Shown: in pieces, positions 17,196 through 28,501 of the stretch | Numbering within the stretch: position 1 is the first letter of the stretch | How the letters are laid out: each line of letters begins with the position of its first letter | Source of the DNA: Lumbricus rubellus | Lineage: Eukaryota; Annelida; Clitellata; Crassiclitellata; Lumbricidae | Length of the DNA stretch: 64,000 nucleotides | Reading direction: 5' to 3' | Assembly: GCA_945859605.1 (NCBI GenBank) | Contig: OX243817.1 | Span: 19,071,156-19,135,155 of the forward strand | Notes under the pieces: generated by a model | Databases searched by the model: none | Told to the model about the DNA's origin: nothing | What the model saw: the letters and a program-made list of their open reading frames with translations, nothing else | Program-made: the position numbers and the translations under genes

Positions 17196-19916
17196 GACCT
17201 CGATACAGGATTCTTATTATCATCAACATATTAAAACGAACGACAGCTTAATCTGCATAATATCTATTCCTCATATTTCCTCATGTTTGTTGATGTATTA
17301 GTTGCGCCCTCCTCCATTCTCAAGACTTCTGACTGGCATTGCCAAACAGTGACGGAGTTTGTCACTATTTTTTTTCATCCCCGGCAAGCAGGGCTATAAA
17401 TATAAGTTATAGTGACTGTCTGAGGCTAAGTTTCTTCTGAGAAAAAAGGTAATACCCGTCTAGGGGCATTGGGGGAATTCATTAGATGTTCCCGTGAGGA
17501 CATTGCGTAACCTTAATGAAGCACAGGGGATATGCATACATTGCAAAACCAAGTCTCTGGCGCACAACTGCACATCACGTGATTTCCTCTGGGAACATTG
17601 ATTAAGTATGTCGTCTTAGCAACAGTTATAGCCGACGATTCCGCTACAGTGTCACTAAAGTCTTGTAGTGTATACAGGGTCAGGTCCGCCTAAGAGATGT
17701 CGTGACATGGTAGCAGACTCATAATAAAGTGGGGGTTGGTGGTGCTGCAGGACCCGGGCCCTTGTTTTGAGGGGCTCAGAAGGCCGGATTAATCAATGTG
17801 TTGACCATGCTCCTGCTAAGAAAAACTGTGACCCAACAAAAAAACACATGAAATTTTATTGTGACGACATATCTCTGTTCTAAGAACGCAATTGTTATAC
17901 GTCGCTAATTTCACTGGACATGCTATAATGTCACAGTATTATCAACTTGTTCTGTGGAATTCGTATCGTGACGGCTTCTCTTTGTTTTTTCAAGTTTGCA
18001 ATTTTTGCTGTGTCGCTAACTTCGTTGCTGCTACAACAATAGATCTGTAGCCTACTATTATGACGACATGTTCTTGATCTACAACACTTTCGCTACGTCA
18101 TTATAGTTATGTAAAGCTCTACGTTGCTGGAACAATGGCAAATGAGCCTACCATGTATATTGTGACGACCCTTCATTGTTCTACAGACACAATTAGCCAT
18201 TTATTGTGTTACATTGATAGAATAATGGCAGATAGACCTACCGTGGATATTATGACGATCTCTCTCTCTGTTCTACAAACACCATTGTTACGTCATAACA
18301 CGAATATATGCTCAGGAGGAGGAGGATCCATATTTGACGAGGGCCTATGACAACAGAGGCCGTTGCCCTCGACAAAAATTTGTTCCGCAAATTACAGCAC
18401 CGGTGAACTTTTGCAATATACTGCTCAGAAACGATTACGAGGCTTTATCGGCTGCCCTCTTGGCGCTTGGTAACTGTGGCGCCATGAAGACCGGTTATTT
18501 TGTCAATAGATCGAGCGAATTAGACCATTAGATCTATAGCTTTGCACATAAACATAAACATGTTGCTGACTTGCTGTAAGGACGATAGCATGGGCTTTTT
18601 GTTAATTTAAAAAAAATTAGGACATAATTTTAGTAGGCCTATATAGCATGTTTATCCATGTTTTAGTAAGAGGAGGAGGGGAAGAAGAAGAGGAGGACTA
18701 TGATGATAATGAGGATTACAGGGAAAGCACAATGCACAGTTGTTATGATGACGGTCACGCTCGTGATTATGATGCCTAGGCCTAAAAAATAATGACAATA
18801 GAGATATAGAGCCTAACTTTTTCGTTGATTGAACATTCCGGTTGACAGACCGTAACCGGTTAACTTGGGCTAAGCTGACAATGATGATGAATATAATATT
18901 ATGAGGTTCTCTAACGTTGTGTGTATAGTCTATCATGGCTATGAAACGAAGGAAAGCTAATTCCTCATGGTAATGTGACGGTCTAGCCTATTCATAACCA
19001 GCTGTACCAATCGTTGTAATGTAATAATGGCAGTCATTTTTTAAATGCAATGTCTCTCCTAATTGGCTTAACGTGTTCAAACGTCGACTTACGACGATCC
19101 CTTGAGCGACCACCACACGGTCGATCGATTGATCGGTCGGTCGGTCGGTCGTAGAGCATTCGTGCAAACCCAATTGACCACGTAATATACGGTAATGACC
19201 CACGCGCCAATGCCTGACATCATCTATTGACGTATGCCGATAATAGCCTACGCAGAACGTGTCGATCTTTGAGATCTTGTATCCTGACCAAAGATGCATT
19301 GCCTACTTAAAATGAGTAAACGAGCTGCACTAAATAAAGATTATCGATTGGCGTAGGCATACTAGGTGAAAACTTCGTCTTGAGTTGAGATGGAGGGAGG
19401 GGGCGAAAGAAATGTTTAAATTTTCCCACTGCAATGGTAGCGTTTTTAGTCTGTCATTTTAAGTTTAACGAAATTGCTCATCATTTCAATGTTGATAGTC
19501 GATAGTCTGAGTTTAAGAATCTCCCACCCATTGTTTATAATTTTCCCATTTGCAATGGTAACAGTTCAACAGCTGAGTTTTCTCTCTCATAATTTCAGTG
19601 CTGAAAAACATGGTTTAGGACTACAATAAAGTAGGCCTAATGGCCCCACGCCATCGTCTATTTTTGAAGTTCTAGGCTATAAGTTTTCTGCAATGGTGTA
19701 TAGCATTTTAAAATGTCAGTTTTAACAAAATTGCCTATTATTATGGATGAACAGTGCATTAGCCTACTCTATGGAAGTTTAAAATGATATTTATGAAATA
19801 TTTTGTTCTGTTGGTTGTCTGTCTGTGTCTTTTGCAGCTTGCTTGTATTTTTGTCTGCACGTCTTTCTTTGCATCTGCATGTATTATAACGGACATCATT
19901 TTATCTTTTGCTGAAG

Positions 19917-21113
19917 GTGCTGGTGCGCCCTCTGCAGTCCTTGCGTGGAGCTCCTCATGTCTGGCCGAAGATGTTGCTGTCCTGGCTGTTGGCCCTCATC
20001 TTCGCCGCTCCTCAGCTCTTCATCTTTGTTGAGGTCCAAGAGTCACGCGGTGGTGGCGGAGGCGGGGGACTCCAAACCAACGGAGCAACCCGCAGGGTGA
20101 TTGCCACGTGTAGATCCGCCGGTTACACGGCCGAATGGCAGCGCAAGGTCTACTTCTCGTTCATGACGATGTACATCCTCGTTATCCCGACGGCGATCAT
20201 GTCCTTCTGCTACTTCAGCATCATCCAGGCCGTCTGGATGCGGTCAGGAGACAAGGACATCGACACCCCGAAGATCCACTTCATCACGTCACGTCGCTGC
20301 CCCCCTGCAGGGCCCGGGGTCACCGCAGCCCCTGACGATGACCTTCTGACGAGGGCCCCGCTTTGCACGGAGGAGTTCCGACCGCGGGCGCCCAGTCGAG
20401 TGTCCATCCCTCCCAAGGTGGCGCTGTCGTCGAAGCGCAACGTCATCAAGATGACGCTGTCCGTCATCGTCGGCTTCGTCGTCTGCTGGACGCCGTACTT
20501 CGCGGTCAGCCTCGTTCGCATCTTCAGCGACTACCGCTTCAAGTTGGTGCACGCGCTGTCCGTCAGCGAGATCCTGGCGCTCGTCCACAGCGCACTCAAC
20601 CCCATCCTATACATGTTCTTCAGCTCCGGTGCCCTGCGCGCCCTCTGCTGGAACTTCCGTCGCGGCGGCGGCATGCTCAACCGGAACCGGAAGCAGAACA
20701 AACTGTCGCTTGAGACGTCGAACGCCACCTACGGGAACGCGCTGCAGCGGACCAATCGACTTCCGGTGTGCGCAGAGAACAGACCGGAAGCGACAAAGCG
20801 GGTTGATCGACAGAGGGAGTGGAAGTCAGTGGCGATGTACACGCCGCGGTCTCTCTGCTCGATGAGCATCAACCAGTGCAGCTCTGGTGGACAGCAGAGT
20901 GATCCTGCCGAGAAATTCAGCGTGCAGGATCGACGGATGCTTTCTTATCAGCTGCAGGAGAAGCAGACCAACGAGAAGAGATCAGTGGCTGCAGCACCAG
21001 GCAAGGGTCCAAGGTCGCGAATGTCATTGACAGCCATTGATCTCATGATAGACAGGCATCAAGTGAATAAAGCAAATGCCTTCTGTACCCTTACGAAACA
21101 TACAAGCGCCTAG
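19917..21113 (+). CDS. neuropeptide-type class A GPCR, exon 2 (TM4 to C-tail)
   Basis: Starts after an AG acceptor at 19915-19916 with VLVRPLQSL, directly continuing SIDRYQ of exon 1. TM4 is LLSWLLALIFAAPQLFIF; loop 2 holds a Gly run and the partner Cys (ATCRSAG). TM5 is MYILVIPTAIMSFCYF. A long basic third loop leads into TM6 VGFVVCWTPYFAVSLV with the CWxP motif, and TM7 ends NPILYMFF. A long Ser/Lys-rich tail with possible phosphorylation sites follows to the stop at 21111. No further intron is needed. The GC-rich coding sequence stands out from the AT-rich flanks. Confidence 0.88.
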   Translation: MLVRPLQSLRGAPHVWPKMLLSWLLALIFAAPQLFIFVEVQESRGGGGGGGLQTNGATRRVIATCRSAGYTAEWQRKVYFSFMTMYILVIPTAIMSFCYFSIIQAVWMRSGDKDIDTPKIHFITSRRCPPAGPGVTAAPDDDLLTRAPLCTEEFRPRAPSRVSIPPKVALSSKRNVIKMTLSVIVGFVVCWTPYFAVSLVRIFSDYRFKLVHALSVSEILALVHSALNPILYMFFSSGALRALCWNFRRGGGMLNRNRKQNKLSLETSNATYGNALQRTNRLPVCAENRPEATKRVDRQREWKSVAMYTPRSLCSMSINQCSSGGQQSDPAEKFSVQDRRMLSYQLQEKQTNEKRSVAAAPGKGPRSRMSLTAIDLMIDRHQVNKANAFCTLTKHTSA

Positions 21114-22859
21114 AATAATTATATAGAATCTATAGTTCGAAAATGTGATTCGTGACTTTTATTCGCTGGTCAAAACGTTTGCAAACTGAGAACCAGCAGG
21201 GCTCCCGGGAGGGGATTACAGAGCAAATGCCCATGGCAGGCCCTGGCGACTTAATTTTATAGGTCCGAGCTACATGTAGGTAGTTGTATGTACAAAGCTC
21301 GTGGTTTATGCTTTTTAAAATAAAATGTTGCAGAGCATCAACTGTATTCAGTTTAAGCTTCAAATTAACTTAATAAACTCATAAATACACATAGCCTATA
21401 TAGGCCTACATGTATAATATATTGTGTATATATTGTGTATATAAATATAACAGATTCTTATAAGTTTGTACCTGCACTTTTATCATATTATTTCAATTCG
21501 TTTCTTAGCATGTTTTTCTCATAAAGCCTTGAGATAGTTTAAGGGTCGGTGACCGCTTTGCCTATATGGACCCATGGGCCCCGACATTTCTCTCGCCAAC
21601 CCTAAGAATCAGTCGTTGTCTTAAGTGAAATGATTGCTGTTCAAGTGCATGTTTATGCTGCGCAGGTATATCGTCAGATACATGATCGAAGACTGGAAAA
21701 GCTACAAAGACCGAAGGAAAAAGTTGGTGAGAGCTGGTGTCACGAAAAGGAGTATCCCCCTGAAAGCTATCCGGGGGATGAATTAATATATCCCCCGGAT
21801 GGAATTAACTGGTCTAGACTATCCGGGGGATAAACCATTTTAGATCTATACCATTTTTTAAATGCGTATGATTGAAAAAGTTATGCTCTAATCAAAATTT
21901 AAAGTGACTCTAATTGTTTTAAGTGTCCTAAGCAATGTTCAGAGAAAGGCAACTCGAAATTATTTAGTGACTCTAAGTGTTCATAAGTGTTTTAAATGTT
22001 CTAAGTGCTATAAAACCAAAACAAAAAATATCTAGTAGGAATAAACATACCTGATAGTGTCATTGGCCAAAACAAAGCAGATGAAAATTAATTTGCAAAA
22101 ATAAAATAGACGCGGAAGCGGTATTTGACTTTTCCTCATTTGGGGGGATACGATTATTATGGGGAATACGGTACTCTATTTCGTGACACCGGTATACTAT
22201 AGATCTGAGACTGGTGACATGGAACGTGAATGGCGCTTGCTTCTGCATGATCTATCTCTGCACTTTCTGTTCAATTTTATTACAATGATTCACAAAGGTT
22301 ACAAATAGGCTACGAATCGATATGAAATATTCAGGATCTGTATGCCTTCTGCCAAATAATGCAGGACTGCCAGGACCTGCTCTGACGCAGAGCCATTACT
22401 GGGTTCCATATTCGCAACCGAACGGATATTTGCATAGAGGCCAAGGTCAAGGTCAAGGGTCATAGAGACCAGTATACTGGGGCCAAAATTATGTCTGAGA
22501 TACCGCCATAAATTTGGCCCCAGTATACAGTAGGCCTATACTATAGCTACATAGAATATATCACTTCGTATCATCATCCAGTCCAGTAGCATCGTTCTAA
22601 GCCCCCCCCCCCCCCCCCAACCTCGCAACTCTGCGACATCAATGGTGTCACAATAATATTATGATGTGCTAATTTCCATTTGGTTGCAATAGCAATGCTA
22701 TCATATTATAATATTTATATATAGGCCTATATATGTATAAAATTATAGACCCATAATATTACATATATATATTTATTTCTGACATTGTCACATAAAATTC
22801 GTCAATGTTTTAAGGAACGTACGCTATTATATATAAGATTTATTTATATATATATATAT
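21114..22859. other. GPCR 3' flank, no gene
   Basis: Holds a CCCCCGGAT inverted repeat cluster at 21757-21832, a poly-C run near 22603-22618 and AT dinucleotides near 22845-22860. No coding sequence is recognised. Confidence 0.6.
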
Positions 22860-22864
22860 ATCAT

Positions 22865-23384
22865 TGTCAGCTAATTTAATCAGTGCACGCCGATTGTCGT
22901 ACAGCGACGTAAGTAGGCCAGGTGCAAATTGCCGCGCGGCGTCTGCACAGGTGATTGTCTGGACAGCACGTGACGTCTAGACGAGCGTACGTTAATTGTA
23001 CAAGAAGGGAGTGGAAGTGAAGAAGGAGAGTTGCGTGTTGAGAGCCGTTGAGATAGGCTGTAAGAGTTGTTGTTGAGTTGCGATAGAGTAGACTGATGAA
23101 GGTAGTAGTCGTGTAGTTGTTATGATAACGCAAGTGTAGTCATTGTTGTGTTGTTGCTGATCGTTTTACTTTATATCGGATTTTGGAGTATATTAAGAAG
23201 AGTTAAACACGTCGTCGTTGTTGGTTAACAAAACAGTGAAAGACTGTAGATTCTTTAACCTAGCCATTTAGCTAATGAAACAGTTATCTAGGGATAGGCC
23301 TACGCTACCACGAACTTATACGAAGAAGCTTCCGAAGAGACTGAAGGTCACACGTAGAGAAGAAGAGGGAAAAGAAATGTGACA
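22865..23384 (+). repeat. 5' LTR
   Basis: 520 bp, TG...CA ends, matches 27977-28496 apart from about three bases. No clear TATA box is seen beyond TTTATATCG near 23170. Confidence 0.95.
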
Positions 23385-23745
23385 TTTGGTGTCGTTGCGG
23401 TGAGATAACGATCCAAGTTGCAGGATAACGATCCAAGTTGCAGGAGAACGATCGTAGTTACGAACGGTGGGTCTACGTGCCAAGTTACGAACGGAGGGAT
23501 TCTATTCAATCAACAGACGTTGTGGAGAAACGGACGCTGTGAATTTATCGAGGAGCCGAGCACACGGGAGAAGCAACGATACATCGAGCATCCGTACGAC
23601 AGTGAGAAACGACAACACAACGACTACAAGGTAGAAAAACTTGCTTGTCTATTGAAGTGTGCATAAAGAATTGAAGTCAGTCAATTGCAAACATTTGAAG
23701 AGTAGTCTACTAATTTATCGAGCATCTGTAAAGTAAAGAAGTAAG
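23385..23745 (+). other. retrotransposon leader
   Basis: Starts TTTGGTGTCGTTGCGG, a primer-binding-site-like TGG two bases after the LTR; the tRNA is not identified. A repeated AACGATCCAAGTTGCAGGA unit lies near 23406-23445. No gene is recognised. Confidence 0.6.
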
Positions 23746-24210
23746 ATGGAGAAACTTACGGAGAAAAAGCAAGCAAATATTAAGAAAATGTCTACTGATA
23801 GACTGATAAAACTGCTAATTGAAGCAGATCTAGACGCAGAAGAAGTCGAACAGATGTCTAGGGAAGAATTGATGAGAAATTTAGCCGAGGTTTGGGCTAA
23901 GAAAGAAGAAGAAGAAGAAGGTGCTGTCGGAGGCGTTGCGGAGAAGCCAGTGGAGAAGCCTGAGGCACCGATGTCTATAGAGGCGTTGCTACAATTCATG
24001 ATGATGAGTATAGACAAGAAGAGAAGCAGAAAGAAGAGCAGCGCAGACAAGAGGAGAAAGAGCGTAAACAAGAAGAAAAAGAGAAAGAAGAGCAGCGCAG
24101 ACAGAAAGAGAAAGAACGTCGCCAAGAAGAGAAGGAGAAAGAAGAGCGACGGTGCCAAGAAGAGAAAGAACGTAAGCAAGAAGAGAAAGAACTGCGACAA
24201 CAAGAGATAG
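23746..24210 (+). CDS. gag: Gag N-terminus (retrotransposon), out of frame with rest
   Basis: 154 codons in one frame, of which the first 85 or so look real: a lysine-rich start, a short helical segment (STDRLIKLLIEADLDAEEVE) and an acidic run ending in IEALLQFMMM. After about 24010 the reading becomes a basic artefact, while the +2 frame continues as a Glu/Gln/Arg coiled coil. One indel between 23964 and about 24015 explains the change. Described as broken; not restored here. Confidence 0.7.
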   Translation: MEKLTEKKQANIKKMSTDRLIKLLIEADLDAEEVEQMSREELMRNLAEVWAKKEEEEEGAVGGVAEKPVEKPEAPMSIEALLQFMMMSIDKKRSRKKSSADKRRKSVNKKKKRKKSSADRKRKNVAKKRRRKKSDGAKKRKNVSKKRKNCDNKR

Positions 24211-24224
24211 AAAAAGCAGAAAGG

Positions 24225-26405
24225 ATGAGACAGCAAGAGATAGATATGCAGAAGCAGCAGTTCCAGCTTCAGTTAGAACAAATGAAATTAGATCGTGACG
24301 AAGCAGAACGACGAAGGATGGAGTTAATGATAGAATACGAAAAAGCAAGAAAAAGCGATGAAGAAATACGAAAACAGCAGATCGAAGACAAAAAGGCTCG
24401 TGAGGAAGAAAAGGAAAAGATGCGTTTACAAGAACTGGAGAGAGCAGAAGAAATTCGTCAGGAAGAATTTCAAGCTGGAAAAGACAATTTGGAAAAAGCA
24501 GAAAGAGAAAGAGAAGAGCAGATGCAGTTAGAACAAAAGAAACTTGCTATCAAGGAGGCTCAACTTAAAGAAATGGCCATTGAAAAAGAAGAACGCAGAA
24601 AGCAGTTAGAACTGTTGCAGCAGAAGATAGAACAAGAAGAACTGCGGAGAATCGAAGATCAAGATCGACTGAAGAAGAGAGACGAAGATGATCGTAAGAG
24701 CCGAGAAGTGTCAGAACAGATTAGGCTCAGAGAAAGTGAGACAATGGTGTCCAAGATCAAGAAGATTGGTGATGCCATGAAGCATGTATTGCCTAAGATG
24801 CCGTATGATATGATGGAAGTGCCATTATATTTTGAAACAGTTGAAAATGCATTCAATAGCTTCGCTGTGGAAAAGCAATATTGGGTGAAATTGTTGTTGC
24901 CATTGATGACCCCGAGAGCACGAACGGTATTGAATCGATTATCATTTGAGAATTTAGATAAATACGATGCAGTGAAAGAGCACTTGTTGAAGGAATTCAA
25001 GTTAACAGCTCGTGAGTACAGGTCAAGGTTTGCAGATGCCAAGAAGACAGCCGAAGAAACGTATACGATGTTCACGGCTAGGCTGAAGAACCTGTTGAAT
25101 TATTATGTCCGAAGTAGACGAGTGGACAAAGACTACGAGAAGCTGTTTGATTTGTTAGTGGCGGATAAGCTGAAAGAATGTTTACCACCAGGTCCACTGC
25201 AGTTTGTCTTAGCAAAAGAGGGCACAGAATGCTTGGAAGCTAGTAATGTTGCAGATCTCGCAGATATACATGTAAACAATCGGATTGGTGTGATGTTCCA
25301 AGACAAACCGAAATTTGAAGCATGGGACAATAGTCCAAAGCAACCCAAGTGGAACAAGGATAGCAAAGACACCGGAAGCCAAGCCAAGAGTAATGATGCA
25401 AAGAAAGATGATTATTCTGGAAAGCAGTGGTCGCAAGATAAACAACAGTCAACGTGGGACAGACAAGCCTACAATCGAACTCCGCCGCTGGGACGCCCAA
25501 CAGAAAGTAATGCATCTTACACGCCGTACAACAAGTGGGAGAACAAGGAGCAAAGAAGTTTTATCAAGAAGCGTTGCCACAATTGCAATTCTGATAAACA
25601 CCTAATAAAACATTGCCAAGCACCAGGAGCGGCAAATCTGAGGAAGAACTTTAGCAGAAGTGCAGAAAATCTTCGAGTAAACCAGATACAAGTGATAAAT
25701 GCACCTCCTGGTTGGGAAGAACAATGCAACCAAGAAACAGAAGTAAAGTCAGTGATGAAGTGTACGCCGCAGTTCACCATACTGAAAGAAGCGATAAAGA
25801 CTACTTCCATTGCAGAAAATTGTCGAGAAACAAAAAGTAAAGAGGAGTGTCAACGCATAAAGAAAATATCGTTGCAGCATGTAAATGTGGAGATACGTGG
25901 GACTGATGGGCAGCCTGTGCAAGTCGAGGCGTTGATTGACTCGGGGACCGAGATACCAGTAATCAACGAGGAACTACTGAAAGGAACGACAGTAGAAGAA
26001 ATCGGCAGAGTTCATTTGCAATGTGTAGCTGGAGAGCCGATTCCAGCTAAGTTGGTGAAAATCGAAGTGCGGATGAGCGGTCGTAACGAAGGAACAGCTA
26101 CAGAGGACAGGACAATAAATATCGCGCCATATTTAACTTTAGTGTGTGCCAGCATTTCAGCAGAACTGTGTAAAGAAAATCCAGAAAAGTTCCTGCTACA
26201 TCCAGAGATAATTGCAGAACTGAAAGAGGTTCCACCAATCAGTATATTGCAAGGAGAGCTACAAGCGAATGTGACTACAAGAGCACAAAGTCGGAGAGCA
26301 GAAGTCGAAGACGGAGAAGATGAAACGATAAACGGAAGTTCATCGCAAGAACATTATCGTGTGGTCTCATCGTGGAAGAGGACGACGAATTCGGATCAGT
26401 GGTAG
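24225..26405 (+). CDS. gag: Gag capsid, zinc knuckle and aspartic protease (retrotransposon)
   Basis: 726 residues from the first ATG; the same frame is open back to 23964. A long Glu/Arg/Gln coiled coil fills the first 170 residues. A capsid-like helical domain (KHVLPKMPYDMMEVPLYF..., LLPLMTPRARTVLNRLS) follows, resembling SCAN/Gmr1-type gag capsids. Then comes a CCHC zinc knuckle, CHNCNSDKHLIKHC, near residue 450. A DSGTE active-site triad near residue 571 marks the retropepsin-like protease. The frame ends at 26405 and overlaps the -1 frame of Pol by at least 34 bases. The protease is intact in sequence. Confidence 0.85.
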   Translation: MRQQEIDMQKQQFQLQLEQMKLDRDEAERRRMELMIEYEKARKSDEEIRKQQIEDKKAREEEKEKMRLQELERAEEIRQEEFQAGKDNLEKAEREREEQMQLEQKKLAIKEAQLKEMAIEKEERRKQLELLQQKIEQEELRRIEDQDRLKKRDEDDRKSREVSEQIRLRESETMVSKIKKIGDAMKHVLPKMPYDMMEVPLYFETVENAFNSFAVEKQYWVKLLLPLMTPRARTVLNRLSFENLDKYDAVKEHLLKEFKLTAREYRSRFADAKKTAEETYTMFTARLKNLLNYYVRSRRVDKDYEKLFDLLVADKLKECLPPGPLQFVLAKEGTECLEASNVADLADIHVNNRIGVMFQDKPKFEAWDNSPKQPKWNKDSKDTGSQAKSNDAKKDDYSGKQWSQDKQQSTWDRQAYNRTPPLGRPTESNASYTPYNKWENKEQRSFIKKRCHNCNSDKHLIKHCQAPGAANLRKNFSRSAENLRVNQIQVINAPPGWEEQCNQETEVKSVMKCTPQFTILKEAIKTTSIAENCRETKSKEECQRIKKISLQHVNVEIRGTDGQPVQVEALIDSGTEIPVINEELLKGTTVEEIGRVHLQCVAGEPIPAKLVKIEVRMSGRNEGTATEDRTINIAPYLTLVCASISAELCKENPEKFLLHPEIIAELKEVPPISILQGELQANVTTRAQSRRAEVEDGEDETINGSSSQEHYRVVSSWKRTTNSDQW

Positions 26406-27859
26406 AGCTACCATTGAAAGAAGACCATGCAGAGACGACACAGAAATCGCTGCAATTGGACTATGAACAGATCGGACATCTTACGAGCGAGCAACAGAAA
26501 CAGCTACTGGATGTACTGAACCGATATGCAGACAGATTTTCGGACAAACCTGGATTATGTACATTGGTAGAACACGAAGTGGTGCTGAGACCAGACTTTC
26601 GAGAGAAGGAGTTCACGGCTTATCGAATACCGTTGATATACCGCGCAGAAGTGGACAAACAAATACAAGAGATGCTGAAAGCAAACATCATTCAGCCGTC
26701 GTCGAGCAGAATGGCAAGTCCGCTGGTCATCGTCAAGAAGAAGGACGGATCCTTGAGACTCGCGTGCGACTACAGGTACGTGAATTCATATACTGAAAAT
26801 TGTCGATACCCCATGCCGATCGTCAACGATGTGCTGAGCAAAGTCGGGAAATCCAAGTTTATTTCCGTCTTGGACTGTCGCAGTGCTTACTGGACTTGTC
26901 CGGTGAAGAAATCCGACCAATGGAAAACCGCATTCGTTACCCATAGTGGACTGTACGAATTTACACGTGTCCCTTTTGGAATGATTAACTCTGGACGGAC
27001 TTTTGTAAAAGCCATAAACATGATTTTGCAACCGATTAATGCATTTACTGAACCCTATGTTGATGACATTGCAGTCCATTCTGATGATTGGAACATTCAT
27101 TTGAAACATTTAGAATTGTTTTTGAAACAAATAAGACTGCATAATGTAACTTTGAACTTGAAGAAATGTGTGTTTGGTAAGAGTGAGGTGAAATTCATCG
27201 GTCACCTCATTGGTTCAGGGAAGAAGATGATGAATCCAGATAGGATTGACAGTTTGATTAATTTAAAAAACCCTGAAACGAAGAAGCAAGTGAAGCAAAT
27301 GTTAGGATTCTTTGGTTTCTACAGACAATTTATTTGTAATTTTGCTGAGATTGCTAAACCATTGACAGATTTAACTAGCAAGCAGACACCTGAGAACATT
27401 ATTTGGACTGAGGACCACCAGAAATCTTTTGATTCTCTTAAAGAAATTGTTTTATCGAATGTTATTCTGTACATGTTCGAGGTTGGCAAACCATTTAATT
27501 TGTACTGTGATAGCAGTGATTTTGCTGTGGGGGCTGTGCTGTCACAAGTGGACGATGAGGGGATAGAACGTCCCGTTTCATTTATCAGCCAGAAGCTGAC
27601 AGATACCCAGAGGAGATGGGCGACGATTGAGAAGGAAGCCTATGCAATCATATGGGCTTTAAACAAATTGAAAGAAATCATTATTGGTTCCAAGATTAAT
27701 GTGTTCACTGATCATAATCCTTTAGTTTATTTGACTGAGTCAATGTCGAAGTCTGCTAAGTTAGTCAGATGGTCTTTATCATTGCAAAATTTTGACATTC
27801 TGTTGAACTATAAGAAAGGAAAGTTGAATGTAGTAGCAGACTGCTTATCGAGATTGTAG
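26372..27859 (+). CDS. pol: reverse transcriptase and RNase H (retrotransposon Pol)
   Basis: 495 residues from the ATG at 26372; the frame is open from 26324 and is -1 to Gag-protease. No canonical slippery heptamer is seen in the overlap. Reverse transcriptase landmarks: SPLVIVKKKDGSLR, FISVLDCRSAYW, and the active site YVDDIAVHS. RNase H landmarks: LYCDSSDFAVGAV, EKEAYAIIWAL and FTDHNPLVYL. It ends at VVADCLSRL directly before a polypurine tract, where normal gypsy Pol would continue into integrase. All other motifs are intact. Confidence 0.93.
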   Translation: MEEDDEFGSVVELPLKEDHAETTQKSLQLDYEQIGHLTSEQQKQLLDVLNRYADRFSDKPGLCTLVEHEVVLRPDFREKEFTAYRIPLIYRAEVDKQIQEMLKANIIQPSSSRMASPLVIVKKKDGSLRLACDYRYVNSYTENCRYPMPIVNDVLSKVGKSKFISVLDCRSAYWTCPVKKSDQWKTAFVTHSGLYEFTRVPFGMINSGRTFVKAINMILQPINAFTEPYVDDIAVHSDDWNIHLKHLELFLKQIRLHNVTLNLKKCVFGKSEVKFIGHLIGSGKKMMNPDRIDSLINLKNPETKKQVKQMLGFFGFYRQFICNFAEIAKPLTDLTSKQTPENIIWTEDHQKSFDSLKEIVLSNVILYMFEVGKPFNLYCDSSDFAVGAVLSQVDDEGIERPVSFISQKLTDTQRRWATIEKEAYAIIWALNKLKEIIIGSKINVFTDHNPLVYLTESMSKSAKLVRWSLSLQNFDILLNYKKGKLNVVADCLSRL

Positions 27860-27956
27860 TATAAGGTATTTTGTGATTGCATTTAGTATAAGAATTGTTT
27901 GTATTTAGTTTAAGCATTATACGTTCGCTAATTTTTAAGATTAATTAGCTCTCTTC

Positions 27957-27973
27957 AAAAGAAAGGAAGGAGG
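27957..27973 (+). other. polypurine tract before 3' LTR
   Basis: AAAAGAAAGGAAGGAGG lies 3 bases before the 3' LTR and is the expected plus-strand primer site. Confidence 0.85.
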
Positions 27974-27976
27974 TAA

Positions 27977-28496
27977 TGTCAGCTAATTTAATCAGTGCAC
28001 GCCGATTGTCGTACAGCGACGTAAGTAGGCCAGGTGCAAATTGCCGCGCGGCGTCTGCACAGGTGATTGTCTGGACAGCACGTGACGTCTAGACGAGCGT
28101 ACGTTAATTGTACAAGAAGGGAGTGGAAGTGAAGAAGGAGAGTTGCGTGTTGAGAGCCGTTGAGATAGGCTGTAAGAGTTGTTGTTGAGTTGCGATAGAG
28201 TAGACTGATGAAGGTAGTAGTCGTGTAGTTGTTATGATAACGCAAGTGTAGTCATTGTTGTGTTGTTGCTGATCGTTTTACTTTATATCGGATTTTGGAG
28301 TATAATAAGAAGAGTTAAACACGTCGTCGTTGTTGGTTAACAAAACAGTGAAAGACTGTAGATTCTTTAACCTAGCCATTTAGCTAATGAAACAGTTATC
28401 TAGGGATAGGCCTACGCTACCACGAACTTATACGAAGAAGCTTCCGAAGAGACTGAAGGTCACACGTAGAGAAGAAGAGGGAAAAGACTTGTGACA
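27977..28496 (+). repeat. 3' LTR
   Basis: 520 bp, nearly identical to the 5' LTR. It is followed directly by ATCAT, the target duplication. Confidence 0.95.
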
Positions 28497-28501
28497 ATCA
28501 T

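Larger units (their letters stand above)
16687..19916 (+). other. GPCR intron 1
   Basis: It starts GTGAGG and ends CTGAAG at 19916. It holds two SINE copies at its 5' end and no other gene is recognised. Its 3' half has two copies of the palindromic TAGGCCTA octamer and GGTC runs near 19133-19150. Confidence 0.75.
22860..28501 (+). mobile_element. Ty3/gypsy-type LTR retrotransposon without integrase
   Basis: Two 520-bp LTRs starting TGTCAGC and ending GTGACA are flanked by the 5-bp target duplication ATCAT (22860-22864 and 28497-28501). The LTRs differ at only about three positions, which indicates a recent insertion. Order inside: leader, Gag with zinc knuckle, protease, reverse transcriptase, RNase H, polypurine tract, 3' LTR. 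No integrase is found in any frame. Gag has one frame break, and Pol lies -1 to Gag-protease. The sequence is described as seen; this copy is probably immobile on its own. Confidence 0.95.

Noticed and set aside
19908..19916. TTG start of GPCR exon 2 as a separate gene
   Set aside because: The segment ends in an AG acceptor and the following codons continue TM3 of exon 1.
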